A stretch of DNA of 38,467 bases from contig JAFRQX010000009.1 of assembly GCA_017428385.1 (NCBI GenBank), positions 1 through 38,467 of the forward strand. Direction: 5' to 3'. How positions within the stretch are numbered: the first letter of the stretch is position 1; the number at the start of each line of letters is the position of its first letter. The notes under the pieces were generated by a model that saw nothing but the letters and a program-made list of their open reading frames with translations, did not search any database and was not told the origin of the DNA. Positions 7,181 through 17,230 of this stretch are shown one piece after another. The translations under genes and the position numbers were made by a program. Source of the DNA: Clostridia bacterium (GTDB lineage: Bacteria > Bacillota > Clostridia > Christensenellales > Aristaeellaceae).

Positions 7181-8558
7181 GGGCGAACTGACAATGGACA
7201 AGCTGGTGGCACTGTGTAAGAACCGCGGCTTCATTTTCGCGGGCTCCGAAATTTACGGCGGCCTGGCAAACACCTGGGATTACGGTCCTCTGGGTGTTGA
7301 ATTCAAGAATAATGTGAAAAAAGCCTGGTGGCAGAAGTTTGTGCAGGAAAGCAAGTATAACACCGGCCTGGACTGCGCAATCCTGATGAACCGGGAAGTC
7401 TGGGTGGCCAGCGGCCATGTGGGCGGTTTCAACGACCCGCTGATGGACTGCAAAGCCTGTAAGGCCCGCTTCCGGGCGGACAAGCTGATCGAGGACTTCA
7501 CCAAGGGTGAGGAAACCGGCGACGGCTGGACCAACGCCGAACTGGAGCAGTTCATTGCTGAGCACGATATCGTGTGCCCGGTGTGCGGCAAAAAGGATTT
7601 TACCGGCATCCGCCAGTTCAACCTGATGTTCAAGACTTTCGCGGGCGTGAACGAAGACAGCGCGAACGAAATCTACCTGCGTCCGGAAACGGCCCAGGGT
7701 ATTTTCGTCAACTTCCAGAACGCCATGCGTACCACCCGGAAAAAGCTGCCGGCCGGTATCGCTCAGATCGGTAAATCTTTCCGGAATGAAATTACCCCCG
7801 GTAACTTCATCTTCCGCGTACGTGAATTTGAGCAGATGGAACTGGAGTTCTTCTGCAAGCCCGGTGAGGACCTGGAGTGGTTCAACTACTGGCGCGGCTT
7901 CTGCCGTGACTGGCTGCTGAGCCTGGGCATCAAGGAAGAAAGCCTGCGGCTGCGGGATCATGAGCCCGAGAAGCTGGCCTTCTACTCCAAGGCTACCACG
8001 GACTTCGAGTTCCTGTTCCCCTTCGGCTGGGGCGAACTGTGGGGCGTAGCGGACCGTACCGATTACGACCTGACCCGGCATCAGGAACACTCCGGCAAGA
8101 GCATGGAGTACCTGGATCCGGTGACCAACGAAAAGTACGTTCCGTACTGCATTGAGCCCTCCCTGGGCGTGGACCGTATGGTGCTGGCCTTCCTGTGCAA
8201 CGCCTATGAAGAGGAAGAGCTGGAAGGCGGCGACGTGCGTACGGTGCTGCACCTGCATCCCGCCCTGGCCCCCTACAAGGCCGCCGTGCTGCCCCTGCAG
8301 AAGAACAAGCTGGGCGGACTGGCCAGCGAGATCCATGCAGAACTGTGCAAATACTTCCCTGTGGAATATGATGAAACCGGCTCCATCGGCAAGCGCTATC
8401 GCCGTCAGGATGAAATCGGCACGCCCTTCAGCATCTGCGTGGACTTCGAAACCGAAGAAACGCAGACCGTGACCATCCGCGACCGGGATACCATGACCCA
8501 GGAACGCGTTCCGATCAGCGAGATCCGCAAGTACATTGAAGACAGAATGAGATTCTGA
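7179..8558 (+). CDS. glyS: Glycine--tRNA ligase (single-chain dimeric type)
   Basis: A 459-residue class II synthetase of the alpha2 type, which charges tRNA(Gly); it is unrelated to the two-subunit GlyQ/GlyS enzyme. The N-terminus [24 protein letters not shown] is the family hallmark. Paired cysteines CKACKARF and CPVCGKKDF (about residues 91-133) suggest a zinc-binding insertion. Motif 2 is [25 protein letters not shown] and motif 3 is [15 protein letters not shown]; the anticodon-binding domain follows (about 350-459). The start at 7179 is preferred over the in-frame ATG at 7194 because AGGAGGT lies 9 nt upstream. A strong terminator follows. Confidence 0.95.
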   Translation: MGELTMDKLVALCKNRGFIFAGSEIYGGLANTWDYGPLGVEFKNNVKKAWWQKFVQESKYNTGLDCAILMNREVWVASGHVGGFNDPLMDCKACKARFRADKLIEDFTKGEETGDGWTNAELEQFIAEHDIVCPVCGKKDFTGIRQFNLMFKTFAGVNEDSANEIYLRPETAQGIFVNFQNAMRTTRKKLPAGIAQIGKSFRNEITPGNFIFRVREFEQMELEFFCKPGEDLEWFNYWRGFCRDWLLSLGIKEESLRLRDHEPEKLAFYSKATTDFEFLFPFGWGELWGVADRTDYDLTRHQEHSGKSMEYLDPVTNEKYVPYCIEPSLGVDRMVLAFLCNAYEEEELEGGDVRTVLHLHPALAPYKAAVLPLQKNKLGGLASEIHAELCKYFPVEYDETGSIGKRYRRQDEIGTPFSICVDFETEETQTVTIRDRDTMTQERVPISEIRKYIEDRMRF

Positions 8559-8579
8559 TATTCCCCGGAATGAATCAGC

Positions 8580-8608
8580 AACCCCGGACCATACGGTCCG
8601 GGGTTTTT
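8580..8608 (+). terminator. Intrinsic terminator after glyS
   Basis: An 11-bp stem (8580-8590 with 8595-8605), loop ATAC, followed by TTT. It separates the housekeeping block from the pilus operon. Confidence 0.92.
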
Positions 8609-8738
8609 GTATGAAAACTTTTTTTGTCAAAATCAGGCAAATGTACAACATTCTTTGGGGAAAAGCCGGAAGCCTTATGAATCCTTGCTTGCGGGGAAAC
8701 AAAGGAGAAAAAATGAACATATCGAATCGTACAATAAA

Positions 8739-8795
8739 GTTACACAGAATATAATATATAGAAAAGTGTAACCATTTTGTGATATAATCACATAA
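8739..8795 (+). promoter_or_regulatory. Extended -10 promoter of the pilus operon inside a TGTGA/TCACA palindrome
   Basis: TGATATAAT (8780-8788) is an extended -10 element with a perfect TATAAT and no good -35 at the usual distance. It is embedded in a perfect palindrome: TGTGA (8778-8782), five bases, TCACA (8788-8792). That resembles a CRP/FNR-family operator but with 5 rather than 6 spacer bases. A second inverted repeat, GTTACAC (8739-8745) and GTGTAAC (8766-8772), lies directly upstream around another TATAAT (8750-8755). The arrangement suggests regulated expression; the regulators are unknown. Confidence 0.6.
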
Positions 8796-8841
8796 ACAGA
8801 CAATATTTTCCAGATTATCGTTGACGGAGGCGACGGGAGAA

Positions 8842-11800
8842 ATGAAAAAGGGAACGCGCAGGTGTATTGCGTGGCTGTGCGTTTTCTGTATGCTGCTGAC
8901 GAGCATGCCTTATTCCGCGTTGTCTGATTCCTCCCCGGCGACACCGACAGACCTGCAGCCGGCCGTGACGGAAATAACGCAGGAGCCCGGAACAGACAAT
9001 ACCGGTGAGCCTGCGGCTGAACCGGCAGGGCAGGGGAATGAAAATCCGGAGTCCGAATCGGAAAAGCCGGCGGACGGGGAAAACACCGAGAGAGAGGGAA
9101 CACAGAGGGTGAACCGGGACCAGATGGCCGGAAACGACCTGACGGTGAACGGCAGACTTGAAAAAAAAGAATACCAGATTCGCTTTACGCCGGCGGAAAC
9201 GCAGACGGTGTATCTGATCCTGTCTTCCGACAAACAGCTTGAAGCGACTGTGGCGGAGGAGGAGACGGGCGCTGCGGTTCCGTTTGTCCGGGACGGTACG
9301 GATGAAAACGGAAGGAACGTGTGGACCGCGGCGGATTATAAAACCGAAAAGGGCCGGGCGTATCTGGTCCGGATTACCGGCGCAATATCAACGGAATTCA
9401 CCCTGAGAATTGTCAAAAAGAGCATCCTGAAACAAGAGCAGGAAGCGGGAAACGCGGAAGATCCAGAGGAGCTGCCCGGAGATAAAGCCGGGGAACCGGT
9501 GCAGGAGGAAACAGTAGAAACACCGGAAAACCAGCCGGAGGAAACATCCGGAGAAGAGCTTCCGGAAGAGGGAGAAGAACCGGAAGAGGAACCCGCTGAG
9601 GAAACCGGAACCCCGGCAGAAGAGCCGGAGAATGAGCCTGAATCCGGACAGGACGAACCGGAGGAGAATACCGGGGACGGATCGGAAGCCAGGAACGGGG
9701 AAGAGGTTCCGGAAGAGAAAACAGAAGAAGAAAACAAAGAGACGCCGGCGGGAGAACTACCTGACGAAGTGTCCGGGGAAAAGGCGGAAGAGGCCGCTGA
9801 AGGACAGGCGGGGGAGGCAACCGGGGAAGAACTTCAGCCGGATGGGAACGTAGATACCGAAGCCGCAGAAGAAACCAAAGCCGCTGAAGAAGAGCGTGAG
9901 GCGGAGACCGGGGAAGTGCTTCCGCAGGAAGACGAGGCGGATCCCGGTGAAATACCGGAGGAGCCGGAAACGGATCCCCTGATGACAGAACCGGAAACGG
10001 AAGAACCAGCTGAAGTACGGCTGGATGCGGCGGAACCCGGAGCGGAAGCCTGGATCAGTTTCCTGCCTGAAGCGGGTATTCCCGCAGAAGCAGAACTGCA
10101 TGCGAGGGGAATTCCTGCCGACGCCGGGGAAGCCTGGCGGGACGGGTTGGCGAAGGCCCTGAAGTGTGAAGATGAATCCTGTCTGAGATATACCAAATAT
10201 ATAGAGTTTACGCTGACCCGGGAAGGAGAGGCGCTGGAGCTGAACGCGCCGGTGACGGTCTGTATGCGGCTGCCGGATGTACAGGAAGGCACGGGAGCAC
10301 TGCAGGTTGTGCGTTTTGACGGTACGGAACCTGTTTTGCTGAGCTGCGGCTGGCAGAATGGAATCCTCTTCTTCCGGACGGAGCGCCTGGGCGTGTTCGG
10401 TGTCGGCAACGCGCTGACGCCCCTGGCTGCCGGGGAGACCGAACTGGCCAGAGTGGAAGTGCTGGGCTTTGCCTCCGATGTGCCGGTGAGCCTGACGCAG
10501 GCGGAGAATCCGGAGATTGCGGAAGGGCTGGAGGTACTCGGAACCTTTGCTATCGGCGGCCAGGCAGAGAGGGATGAACATCTCTGGATCCGGGCGAAGC
10601 TGAAGGAAGAGGCGGCACTGAATCCTCTGGAAGGTATCGTCCTGTACCGGGTGAAGGACGGCCGGGCGGATGTGATGATGGAAGACCTGACCGAAGAAGC
10701 ACGGATCGCAAAGCTGGATGCGGAACGGATTGCCCTGGTCAGGGATACGGGCCTGCGCCGCCGGACGCTGAGCGTGAACCCGGAGGGAAAAACCGAAGAG
10801 CAGACGATCACCCTGGACGGCTTGGTACCCCGGGACGCGGAGGTTGCGGCGGAAGATGTGACAGAACGCTTTGCCGGATACGTATTCCCGCGATTCCCGC
10901 AGAGAACCCTGCTGAAGGCACGGAAAGCAGCGCCGCAGGCGGAAAAGCCGGAAGAATGGATCACGCTGGCCGCGTTTGACATCAGCATTACGGACGAGAA
11001 CGGGAAATATCAGCCGGATGAGGATAAACCGATCCGTGTAGAGATAATCGACAGCCGGATTACCCCGGAACGGGAAACCGAGCTGTGGCACATCCGGGAC
11101 GACGGAACAGAAGAAAAAATCGAAAACATCACTGTGGAGGAAGGCAGGATTGTCTTTGAGGCAGCCGGTTTCTCCGTTTATGTGGTGGTTGTCCATGAGG
11201 ACGGCACGGTGGCAAATCCCCGGGTGGAATTCCACTTTATCTCCCGGGACGATAACGCGCTGACCAGCGGGAACCGCGTTTACTATGCGAGCGCTCCCTA
11301 TCCCTTCAGGAACAAGGACGGGCAGAACCAGACCACGCAGATCCTGAAAGACGGGGAGGCGCTGGAGCTGATCACGGATCCGGGGAACCTGGAGGACAAG
11401 CATTTCTACGGCTGGTATGTGGTGGAGCCATATATCATCAGCGGAACAACGAACGAATACGGAATCGGCACAGCGGATTCAAAGCTGTATTACAGCTGGC
11501 CGGCCAATCCGGACGCCATTGCCTTTGAAAAACCCATCAGCATCCAGGAAAGCAACGTCAGCATCGGCGATACGGTTCACTGGAGCCTGAACGGCGTTTC
11601 CGGCGAGGGTACGGTGGACAAGGACGGAAGCCTGCATGTGTTCCTGGCTCCGGTTTATGACAAATACAACTTTATCAACTTTATGCTTTATGCCCGGGAT
11701 GCGGGCGTTACCGGCGCCAGCAACCTGATGACCCGGAAGCTGATTGCCAAGGGCAGCTCCGAGGATATCGACATACGGATCAGCGACATCCGGTCCAGCA

Positions 11801-14800
11801 GTACGGACGCGGTGCACCTCGTCTTTATCGGATGGGAATACAACGCCGGAACGGAAGAAAACCCGGAATGGGTACAGATTCCGACGGTGGACTATACCGG
11901 CGCTGAAATGAAGGATCCCGGCAGGGACGGGGTCTATTTCACCTCGTCCACAATGGCGGAAGGGGAAAGCATTGACCTCTATCCCATTTTTGTGGAAGCA
12001 CGCTGGGTGGACTTTGTGAGCGGCGTCAGCGGCAGCGGCGCGACCTTTGTCGGCTCACGCTTCCTGGAATCCTGGGGCAGGAACGGTGTGGTACCCGAGG
12101 GAATGACGCCGGATCCCGACGTTAACGTGTTTGACCCGTCCATTCCGGTTTCACAGCGGCAGGGCTATATATTCGAAGGATGGTATGCCTTCGCCAGCAC
12201 TGACCCGAATACAGGGGAAATTACCAACCTGACTGAACCGAAGGATGTGCCCGTCAGCTATATTGACGACAACCTGCAGGAACGGCTGGCTACGATCAAC
12301 ACAACGGCAATCAGGATTACAAACGGGAATGGACAGATTGACTATAACGGTAAATATACGCTGGACGTGGACAGCGGATATGACCTGTTTGAAGGATCGG
12401 GCACGTCCCTGAAATTCTATGACGCGCTGGACCGCCTGACGCTGTATGCCAACTGGATTCCCGATCATTCCGGCATCACCGTGGTCTACTGGACAGAAAA
12501 CGCGGACGACGACGGGTATGCCTCCAGCGCGGTGAAGACCATTTCCACAACACAACTGAATGAGCAGCTGAACACAGCTTATGCTTCCGGATCTGAGATT
12601 ACACTGGAAGGCCTGCAGGCCTATACCGAAGATTCTGTCAGCGTGCTGAGCACCGGATTCCTGGACGATGTGAGCGCCGTGCCGGCGGGAGAGGAAATCT
12701 TCTATGACCTGAATACGGAAAAATCCGACCGGTCCAGGATTATAGATGGGGAAGGAAACGCGATCTTCAACGTTTACTACAGCCGGAAGGTATTCAAACT
12801 GGTTTTCCACATCGGCCGGGACGGATATGTGAAGACGGGCGGAGCCCAGAAGACAGCCGAAGGATGGGACGGCAACTGGATTGAGTTCATGTTCAATGAC
12901 GACAAGCTCACACAGCTGGGTTATACTGCCCATAACGGATCATCCAAATCCGGCCTGTACAGCATGACCTTCGAAGGACGGACGTATACATCAGAATATG
13001 TGACGACCAATGCAAACGTCATGGGCGACTATGTGCCGGGTGCGGATGAGAATGTCTATGTACTGGCGGCGAAATACGGCGCTTATATCGGTGACCGCTG
13101 GCCGAGTCCGTCCAATCCCAGGTTCAGATTTGATGAGCCTTCCAATACCACGCATACCATGTACACCTGGGCCGGATATTACGGCAGCCTGTACTGTCAG
13201 ATCGCCAACGACCGGCCGACCTGGGCCGGACAGCAGGGCAACAACCCGGACCTGAACGGCATCTACAGCTATATGTCTGCGGAGCTGTGCTCCAACCGGG
13301 CCGGTACCGGCATTATCAACCAGAACCAGGTTCACCATATTGTGGCATACTTTGGCCTTAAATCGAACCGGGACAGGATCAAGCAGTACCATACGCTGTT
13401 CGAGGCGGTGGAAGGGACCTATGACCCGGATGAAGTTACCCTGGTGCCGGGTGAAGACTATACCGGGTATAACCGGACGACCTGGAGCAGTGACATTGCC
13501 CATGTAAGTCCCGAGGTCATCACGGATAAGATGTTCTATGAATCCGCGGGTTCGCCGGTGCCGGTTATTTCCAACGTGAATCCGGAATTCCAGATGGCCT
13601 GGGATTTTTCCGGGTATGACTACTTCTACAGCTGTTATAACGTACCGCAAAGATATGAAAACCATGTCTATTTTTTCTATACGCCGAAGCAGTATACGCT
13701 GACGTTCATGTATGAGAACGAGGCGGACCGGAAGATGGACACCTACTTCTACAAACAGTCCCTGGCGGACGCGAAGAAATACGAGGATCCCTGGAAGGAA
13801 GGATACAGCTTCCTGGGATGGTATACCAACGAGGCAGGCGCGGGCGAACCCTTTGATTTTGCCCATTCAACCATGCCGAGCCAGAGCGTTGTGCTCTATC
13901 CGGTGTTCAAAAAGCTGGATTACGTGATCCGGATTGACCCGAACGGGGCAGAGATCGACCGCTGGCGGGCCGGATCCACATCCGCCGGCGCCTCCACAGG
14001 TTTCCGGGTGAACTATAAGGAAACCATCAGCGCCTACAACTTCCTGGAGCGCAATTACCTGCCCACCTACGAGCAGGAGATCCAGGAACTTGGACTGAAT
14101 CCGGAAACGGAACTCTATTACTACCTGAATACCCGGTACATCAGCCAGGAGCATGACGGGGACTTTATTCCCGGTGCCCTCCGGAGCGCACTGTACCTGA
14201 CCGCAGCGGAGATTGACCAGTACTGGGCGTATTACAGTTCATTCCCGGAGGAGCGGTTTACTGAGCGCGGCGCGGTGAAGTTTACCGACAAGAATGAATG
14301 GATGGACGCTTACCTCGGCGGGCACAACCTGGACAGCCTGACAAAATACCGCCGGAAACAGGGCGCAGAGCATTACTCCTTTATGGGCTGGTACCAGGTG
14401 ATGGAAGACGGATCGCTGGCTTCCGCTCCCTTCAATTTCAACACCATGATCACGGAGGATACCGAGATCCGGGCGCTGTGGCGGCTGGACGGCGGATATT
14501 ATATCCGGTACAACCCGAATTATACCGAAGATGACGGTCATGGAAATGTAACAACGGTAATGGGCAACGTGGAGCAGTGGAGCGATCCGGAGGATCCCTC
14601 AAAACTGCTGTACGCGGACCAGTCTCCCACACACATCCTGCGGGCACCTTCGAACATCACCCCGGGCTGGGTTTTCCGGGGATGGCGGGTGGTTCGCCTG
14701 AACGGGGAAACCTGGGAACCGATCCAGCTGGATCAGAACGGTGAAGCCATATATTATCAGCCAGGCAGCGACTTCATCATTGACTCCAGCCTGGTTTCTG

Positions 14801-17127
14801 AGATTGCGGGCAACGGCGCTGTGATCCATATGCAGGCCTATTATGAACCGGACGATACTTCCTACCGCAGGCCGGATGTGACGAGCCTCATCCTGGATGC
14901 GAATGATCCCAGGGGCGGATATGTGAACACCACGGATTCCACAGGCCTTCCCGCACTGGACCATCCGGGCCATACCTGGATCAACACGGAGGATCATCTG
15001 GACGGCGGCGGACGGCCGACGCAGATCCTGTTCGGCGATACGGAAGAGCTGCTGCAGTCCAACCTGGCGCTGCACCTGTACCGGTACGCAACGGAACAGA
15101 CGCATGACGGCGTGCAGGGAACCAGCTATTTCTCGAACGATGATTTCTACCTGCTGCTCGGCTTTGATGAGCATGAGGATCCCCTGAATCCCACAACCGG
15201 CTCTCCCTACATCCCCGCGTTTGCCGCCGATGGAGTGGCCGCGGTGACAAGGGAAGGACAGAAAACCCTCTACGCCATGTGGGAGCCCATGATCTACGCG
15301 ATCTTTGTGAATACCACCGCTGAACCCATCACGGTCCGGTTCAGCGGAACTGCCGGCACGGAAACAGTCCGGGTTGTGAATATGGTCACCGGGGAATATG
15401 ACCGGGAGGAAACCCGGGGCACGATTACCATTCCGGCAAAGTCCGGAGAGACTGACGGCATGATTAAGGTGGTCCTTCCCTGTGCGGAGGCCGGGACGGA
15501 CGTGCTGACAGCTGAGGCACTGAACGATCACGCGCGGAAGAAGATCAGCGTCAGCGGCACATTCCGGGATGAACCCTGCGGAACGGGAGAAGAGGGCGTC
15601 CGCTACGAGGATACGGCGACCTGGTCCGGAACGGTGCAGTTTGACGAAGAAGGCATTGTGGTCACCTATACAGAGGAACCGGACAACCAGGTGCTCTTTG
15701 ATGTGAATACTGGCCACTGGAAGGAAACCTCCGCGGATTATATCCAGCTGGAGGATGACCTGTACACGATCTACGAGGCAAAGATTACGGACAACGACTA
15801 CCGGCCGGTGGATCCGGCCCATCCGGGTATGGTGTTCATCGGCTGGACCACCAACGCGGATATTGCAGCGCAGAGGGATTTCAGTACGGAAGAGGCGGTA
15901 ACCTGGGGCAGCACAACGATTATCCCGGACGAGGGAGAGATTGTGCTGGACAAGGTAAGGGAAGAGTATCTGTGGGATTTCAGCCAGCCGCCGCCCTACG
16001 AGCAGACGCTGTACGCCGTGTGGAGCGACAAGGTCAGCGTTGTCTATAACATGATGTATACCAGCAACACCAGGTTCCATATATGGAACGGGCCGGAAAC
16101 AGTGAATACCGACGTGCCTTATGTGTTCTACAGGAACGAGGAGGATCCCCGGTATGTAATCTGGTCCCTGGCAAAAGGCGACCGGGCGGTTAAACCGGAA
16201 AACCCGTCTCCCCATTCCGAAAAGCCGAACTGGAATTTTATCACCTGGCTGGAACATAATGCGAAGACAGATGGCTTCCGTAACAGTGACAGAAAGCCCG
16301 GCGCGAATGAAATTGTGGAGTATGCCTTTGACTTTTCACAGCGGATTATGGAAACGGTGACGCTGGTTACTTCCTGGACATCGACCATACCGCAGCACTA
16401 CACCTTCACGGTGGAAAAGCGGGTGACAGACGGCAATCCCAATGATGAGTTTACCTTCAATGTGGAAGTGCTGGATGAACTGGTTTACGGTAAAATTACG
16501 AACAACACGAACACAACAGGGCTTCCGGCCAGGAGATGGGGTTCCACTGCCGTAAAGCTGAAAAAGAACCAGCAGTATACGGTGAATGTTACGGTATCTT
16601 ATGTAACAGACTGGGGCGGAGCTTACGGCGTCGGGATAGAAGTAACCGACGCAAGCGGCGCCATTATCAAGAGCGGACAGGTGATCTACTGCGAAAAGAA
16701 CACCTATAAAAACTTTGTTTCGGATTACAAATACACCCTGAAAATCTCCGAAGAAGCCGCGGCAGGTTATGACACAGAAGTGACCGTGGAGGATATGGAT
16801 GAAGGAATCGTCTGTGAAACGAACCAGGAAGAGCGTGCGTTCAGTTTCACAGTAAGACAGGGAACCCGATCCGAATTCCAACCGACACAGAACACCTATA
16901 CGGCCGGGGAGGACAACAGCCTCCGGATTGTCTTTACCAACACAGGTGAACCGATCATCGCGCCGACGGGTGTCAGGACAGGGATCATACCGTTTGTGGT
17001 GATGATGCTGGCTGGACTGCTGCTGGGCGCCGGAACATTCCTGCCGGGACGCGTAAGAAAACGCAGGCGGGGAAAGACTGCGCAGGAGGAGGAAACAGCC
17101 GGAAAGCAGGGTGATCCTGTGGGATGA
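8842..17127 (+). CDS. Giant cell-wall-anchored surface protein with InlB B-type repeats; probable pilus-associated adhesin
   Basis: A 2,761-residue secreted protein. A signal peptide (about 1-27: positive MKKGTRR, then a hydrophobic core) is followed by a beta-rich segment (about 96-195), an extremely acidic Glu/Pro-rich stretch (about 196-397) that could span the cell wall, and beta-rich domains to about 850. From about 854 to 2513 there are at least eight repeats with a GW core (FYGWY, FEGWY, FLGWYTN, FMGWY, FRGWR, FIGWTTN), each often ending in LYAxW or VLYPVF, typical of InlB B/Listeria-Bacteroides repeats. A Cna-B/FctA-like domain (about 2517-2703) starts VEKRVTDG (K2526) and ends VFTNTGEP. 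The sorting signal is IAPTG (2706-2710), a hydrophobic segment and RKRRR. The ATG at 8842 is preferred to an upstream TTG because of its ribosome-binding site and signal peptide. Confidence 0.85.
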   Translation: MKKGTRRCIAWLCVFCMLLTSMPYSALSDSSPATPTDLQPAVTEITQEPGTDNTGEPAAEPAGQGNENPESESEKPADGENTEREGTQRVNRDQMAGNDLTVNGRLEKKEYQIRFTPAETQTVYLILSSDKQLEATVAEEETGAAVPFVRDGTDENGRNVWTAADYKTEKGRAYLVRITGAISTEFTLRIVKKSILKQEQEAGNAEDPEELPGDKAGEPVQEETVETPENQPEETSGEELPEEGEEPEEEPAEETGTPAEEPENEPESGQDEPEENTGDGSEARNGEEVPEEKTEEENKETPAGELPDEVSGEKAEEAAEGQAGEATGEELQPDGNVDTEAAEETKAAEEEREAETGEVLPQEDEADPGEIPEEPETDPLMTEPETEEPAEVRLDAAEPGAEAWISFLPEAGIPAEAELHARGIPADAGEAWRDGLAKALKCEDESCLRYTKYIEFTLTREGEALELNAPVTVCMRLPDVQEGTGALQVVRFDGTEPVLLSCGWQNGILFFRTERLGVFGVGNALTPLAAGETELARVEVLGFASDVPVSLTQAENPEIAEGLEVLGTFAIGGQAERDEHLWIRAKLKEEAALNPLEGIVLYRVKDGRADVMMEDLTEEARIAKLDAERIALVRDTGLRRRTLSVNPEGKTEEQTITLDGLVPRDAEVAAEDVTERFAGYVFPRFPQRTLLKARKAAPQAEKPEEWITLAAFDISITDENGKYQPDEDKPIRVEIIDSRITPERETELWHIRDDGTEEKIENITVEEGRIVFEAAGFSVYVVVVHEDGTVANPRVEFHFISRDDNALTSGNRVYYASAPYPFRNKDGQNQTTQILKDGEALELITDPGNLEDKHFYGWYVVEPYIISGTTNEYGIGTADSKLYYSWPANPDAIAFEKPISIQESNVSIGDTVHWSLNGVSGEGTVDKDGSLHVFLAPVYDKYNFINFMLYARDAGVTGASNLMTRKLIAKGSSEDIDIRISDIRSSSTDAVHLVFIGWEYNAGTEENPEWVQIPTVDYTGAEMKDPGRDGVYFTSSTMAEGESIDLYPIFVEARWVDFVSGVSGSGATFVGSRFLESWGRNGVVPEGMTPDPDVNVFDPSIPVSQRQGYIFEGWYAFASTDPNTGEITNLTEPKDVPVSYIDDNLQERLATINTTAIRITNGNGQIDYNGKYTLDVDSGYDLFEGSGTSLKFYDALDRLTLYANWIPDHSGITVVYWTENADDDGYASSAVKTISTTQLNEQLNTAYASGSEITLEGLQAYTEDSVSVLSTGFLDDVSAVPAGEEIFYDLNTEKSDRSRIIDGEGNAIFNVYYSRKVFKLVFHIGRDGYVKTGGAQKTAEGWDGNWIEFMFNDDKLTQLGYTAHNGSSKSGLYSMTFEGRTYTSEYVTTNANVMGDYVPGADENVYVLAAKYGAYIGDRWPSPSNPRFRFDEPSNTTHTMYTWAGYYGSLYCQIANDRPTWAGQQGNNPDLNGIYSYMSAELCSNRAGTGIINQNQVHHIVAYFGLKSNRDRIKQYHTLFEAVEGTYDPDEVTLVPGEDYTGYNRTTWSSDIAHVSPEVITDKMFYESAGSPVPVISNVNPEFQMAWDFSGYDYFYSCYNVPQRYENHVYFFYTPKQYTLTFMYENEADRKMDTYFYKQSLADAKKYEDPWKEGYSFLGWYTNEAGAGEPFDFAHSTMPSQSVVLYPVFKKLDYVIRIDPNGAEIDRWRAGSTSAGASTGFRVNYKETISAYNFLERNYLPTYEQEIQELGLNPETELYYYLNTRYISQEHDGDFIPGALRSALYLTAAEIDQYWAYYSSFPEERFTERGAVKFTDKNEWMDAYLGGHNLDSLTKYRRKQGAEHYSFMGWYQVMEDGSLASAPFNFNTMITEDTEIRALWRLDGGYYIRYNPNYTEDDGHGNVTTVMGNVEQWSDPEDPSKLLYADQSPTHILRAPSNITPGWVFRGWRVVRLNGETWEPIQLDQNGEAIYYQPGSDFIIDSSLVSEIAGNGAVIHMQAYYEPDDTSYRRPDVTSLILDANDPRGGYVNTTDSTGLPALDHPGHTWINTEDHLDGGGRPTQILFGDTEELLQSNLALHLYRYATEQTHDGVQGTSYFSNDDFYLLLGFDEHEDPLNPTTGSPYIPAFAADGVAAVTREGQKTLYAMWEPMIYAIFVNTTAEPITVRFSGTAGTETVRVVNMVTGEYDREETRGTITIPAKSGETDGMIKVVLPCAEAGTDVLTAEALNDHARKKISVSGTFRDEPCGTGEEGVRYEDTATWSGTVQFDEEGIVVTYTEEPDNQVLFDVNTGHWKETSADYIQLEDDLYTIYEAKITDNDYRPVDPAHPGMVFIGWTTNADIAAQRDFSTEEAVTWGSTTIIPDEGEIVLDKVREEYLWDFSQPPPYEQTLYAVWSDKVSVVYNMMYTSNTRFHIWNGPETVNTDVPYVFYRNEEDPRYVIWSLAKGDRAVKPENPSPHSEKPNWNFITWLEHNAKTDGFRNSDRKPGANEIVEYAFDFSQRIMETVTLVTSWTSTIPQHYTFTVEKRVTDGNPNDEFTFNVEVLDELVYGKITNNTNTTGLPARRWGSTAVKLKKNQQYTVNVTVSYVTDWGGAYGVGIEVTDASGAIIKSGQVIYCEKNTYKNFVSDYKYTLKISEEAAAGYDTEVTVEDMDEGIVCETNQEERAFSFTVRQGTRSEFQPTQNTYTAGEDNSLRIVFTNTGEPIIAPTGVRTGIIPFVVMMLAGLLLGAGTFLPGRVRKRRRGKTAQEEETAGKQGDPVG

Positions 17128-17164
17128 GAAAAGCGGAAAGCCGGGGTGATCCCGGAGGATGAGA
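17101..17164 (+). repeat. Imperfect tandem duplication at the 3' end of the adhesin gene
   Basis: The segment 17101-17129, which includes the adhesin stop codon, recurs with a few changes at 17135-17164. Both copies run GGAAAG, then GGGTGATCC, then GGATGAGA. The second copy lies in the spacer before the pilin gene. Confidence 0.6.
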
Positions 17165-17230
17165 CAGGAACACAACACTGAGGTATATGGAATAAGGCAG
17201 ATAAATCAAACAGAAATGAGGAGAATCAGA

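Noticed and set aside
8620..8712. Riboswitch upstream of the pilus operon
   Set aside because: No match to cyclic-di-GMP or other riboswitch cores that I know, and no expression platform seen.
6606..8906. 766-codon minus-strand frame opposite ftsY and glyS
   Set aside because: It crosses two certain genes, a terminator and a promoter region; the composition is that of a shadow frame.
14599..16257. Long minus-strand frames inside the adhesin gene
   Set aside because: Antisense shadows; they lack ribosome-binding sites and recognisable domains.
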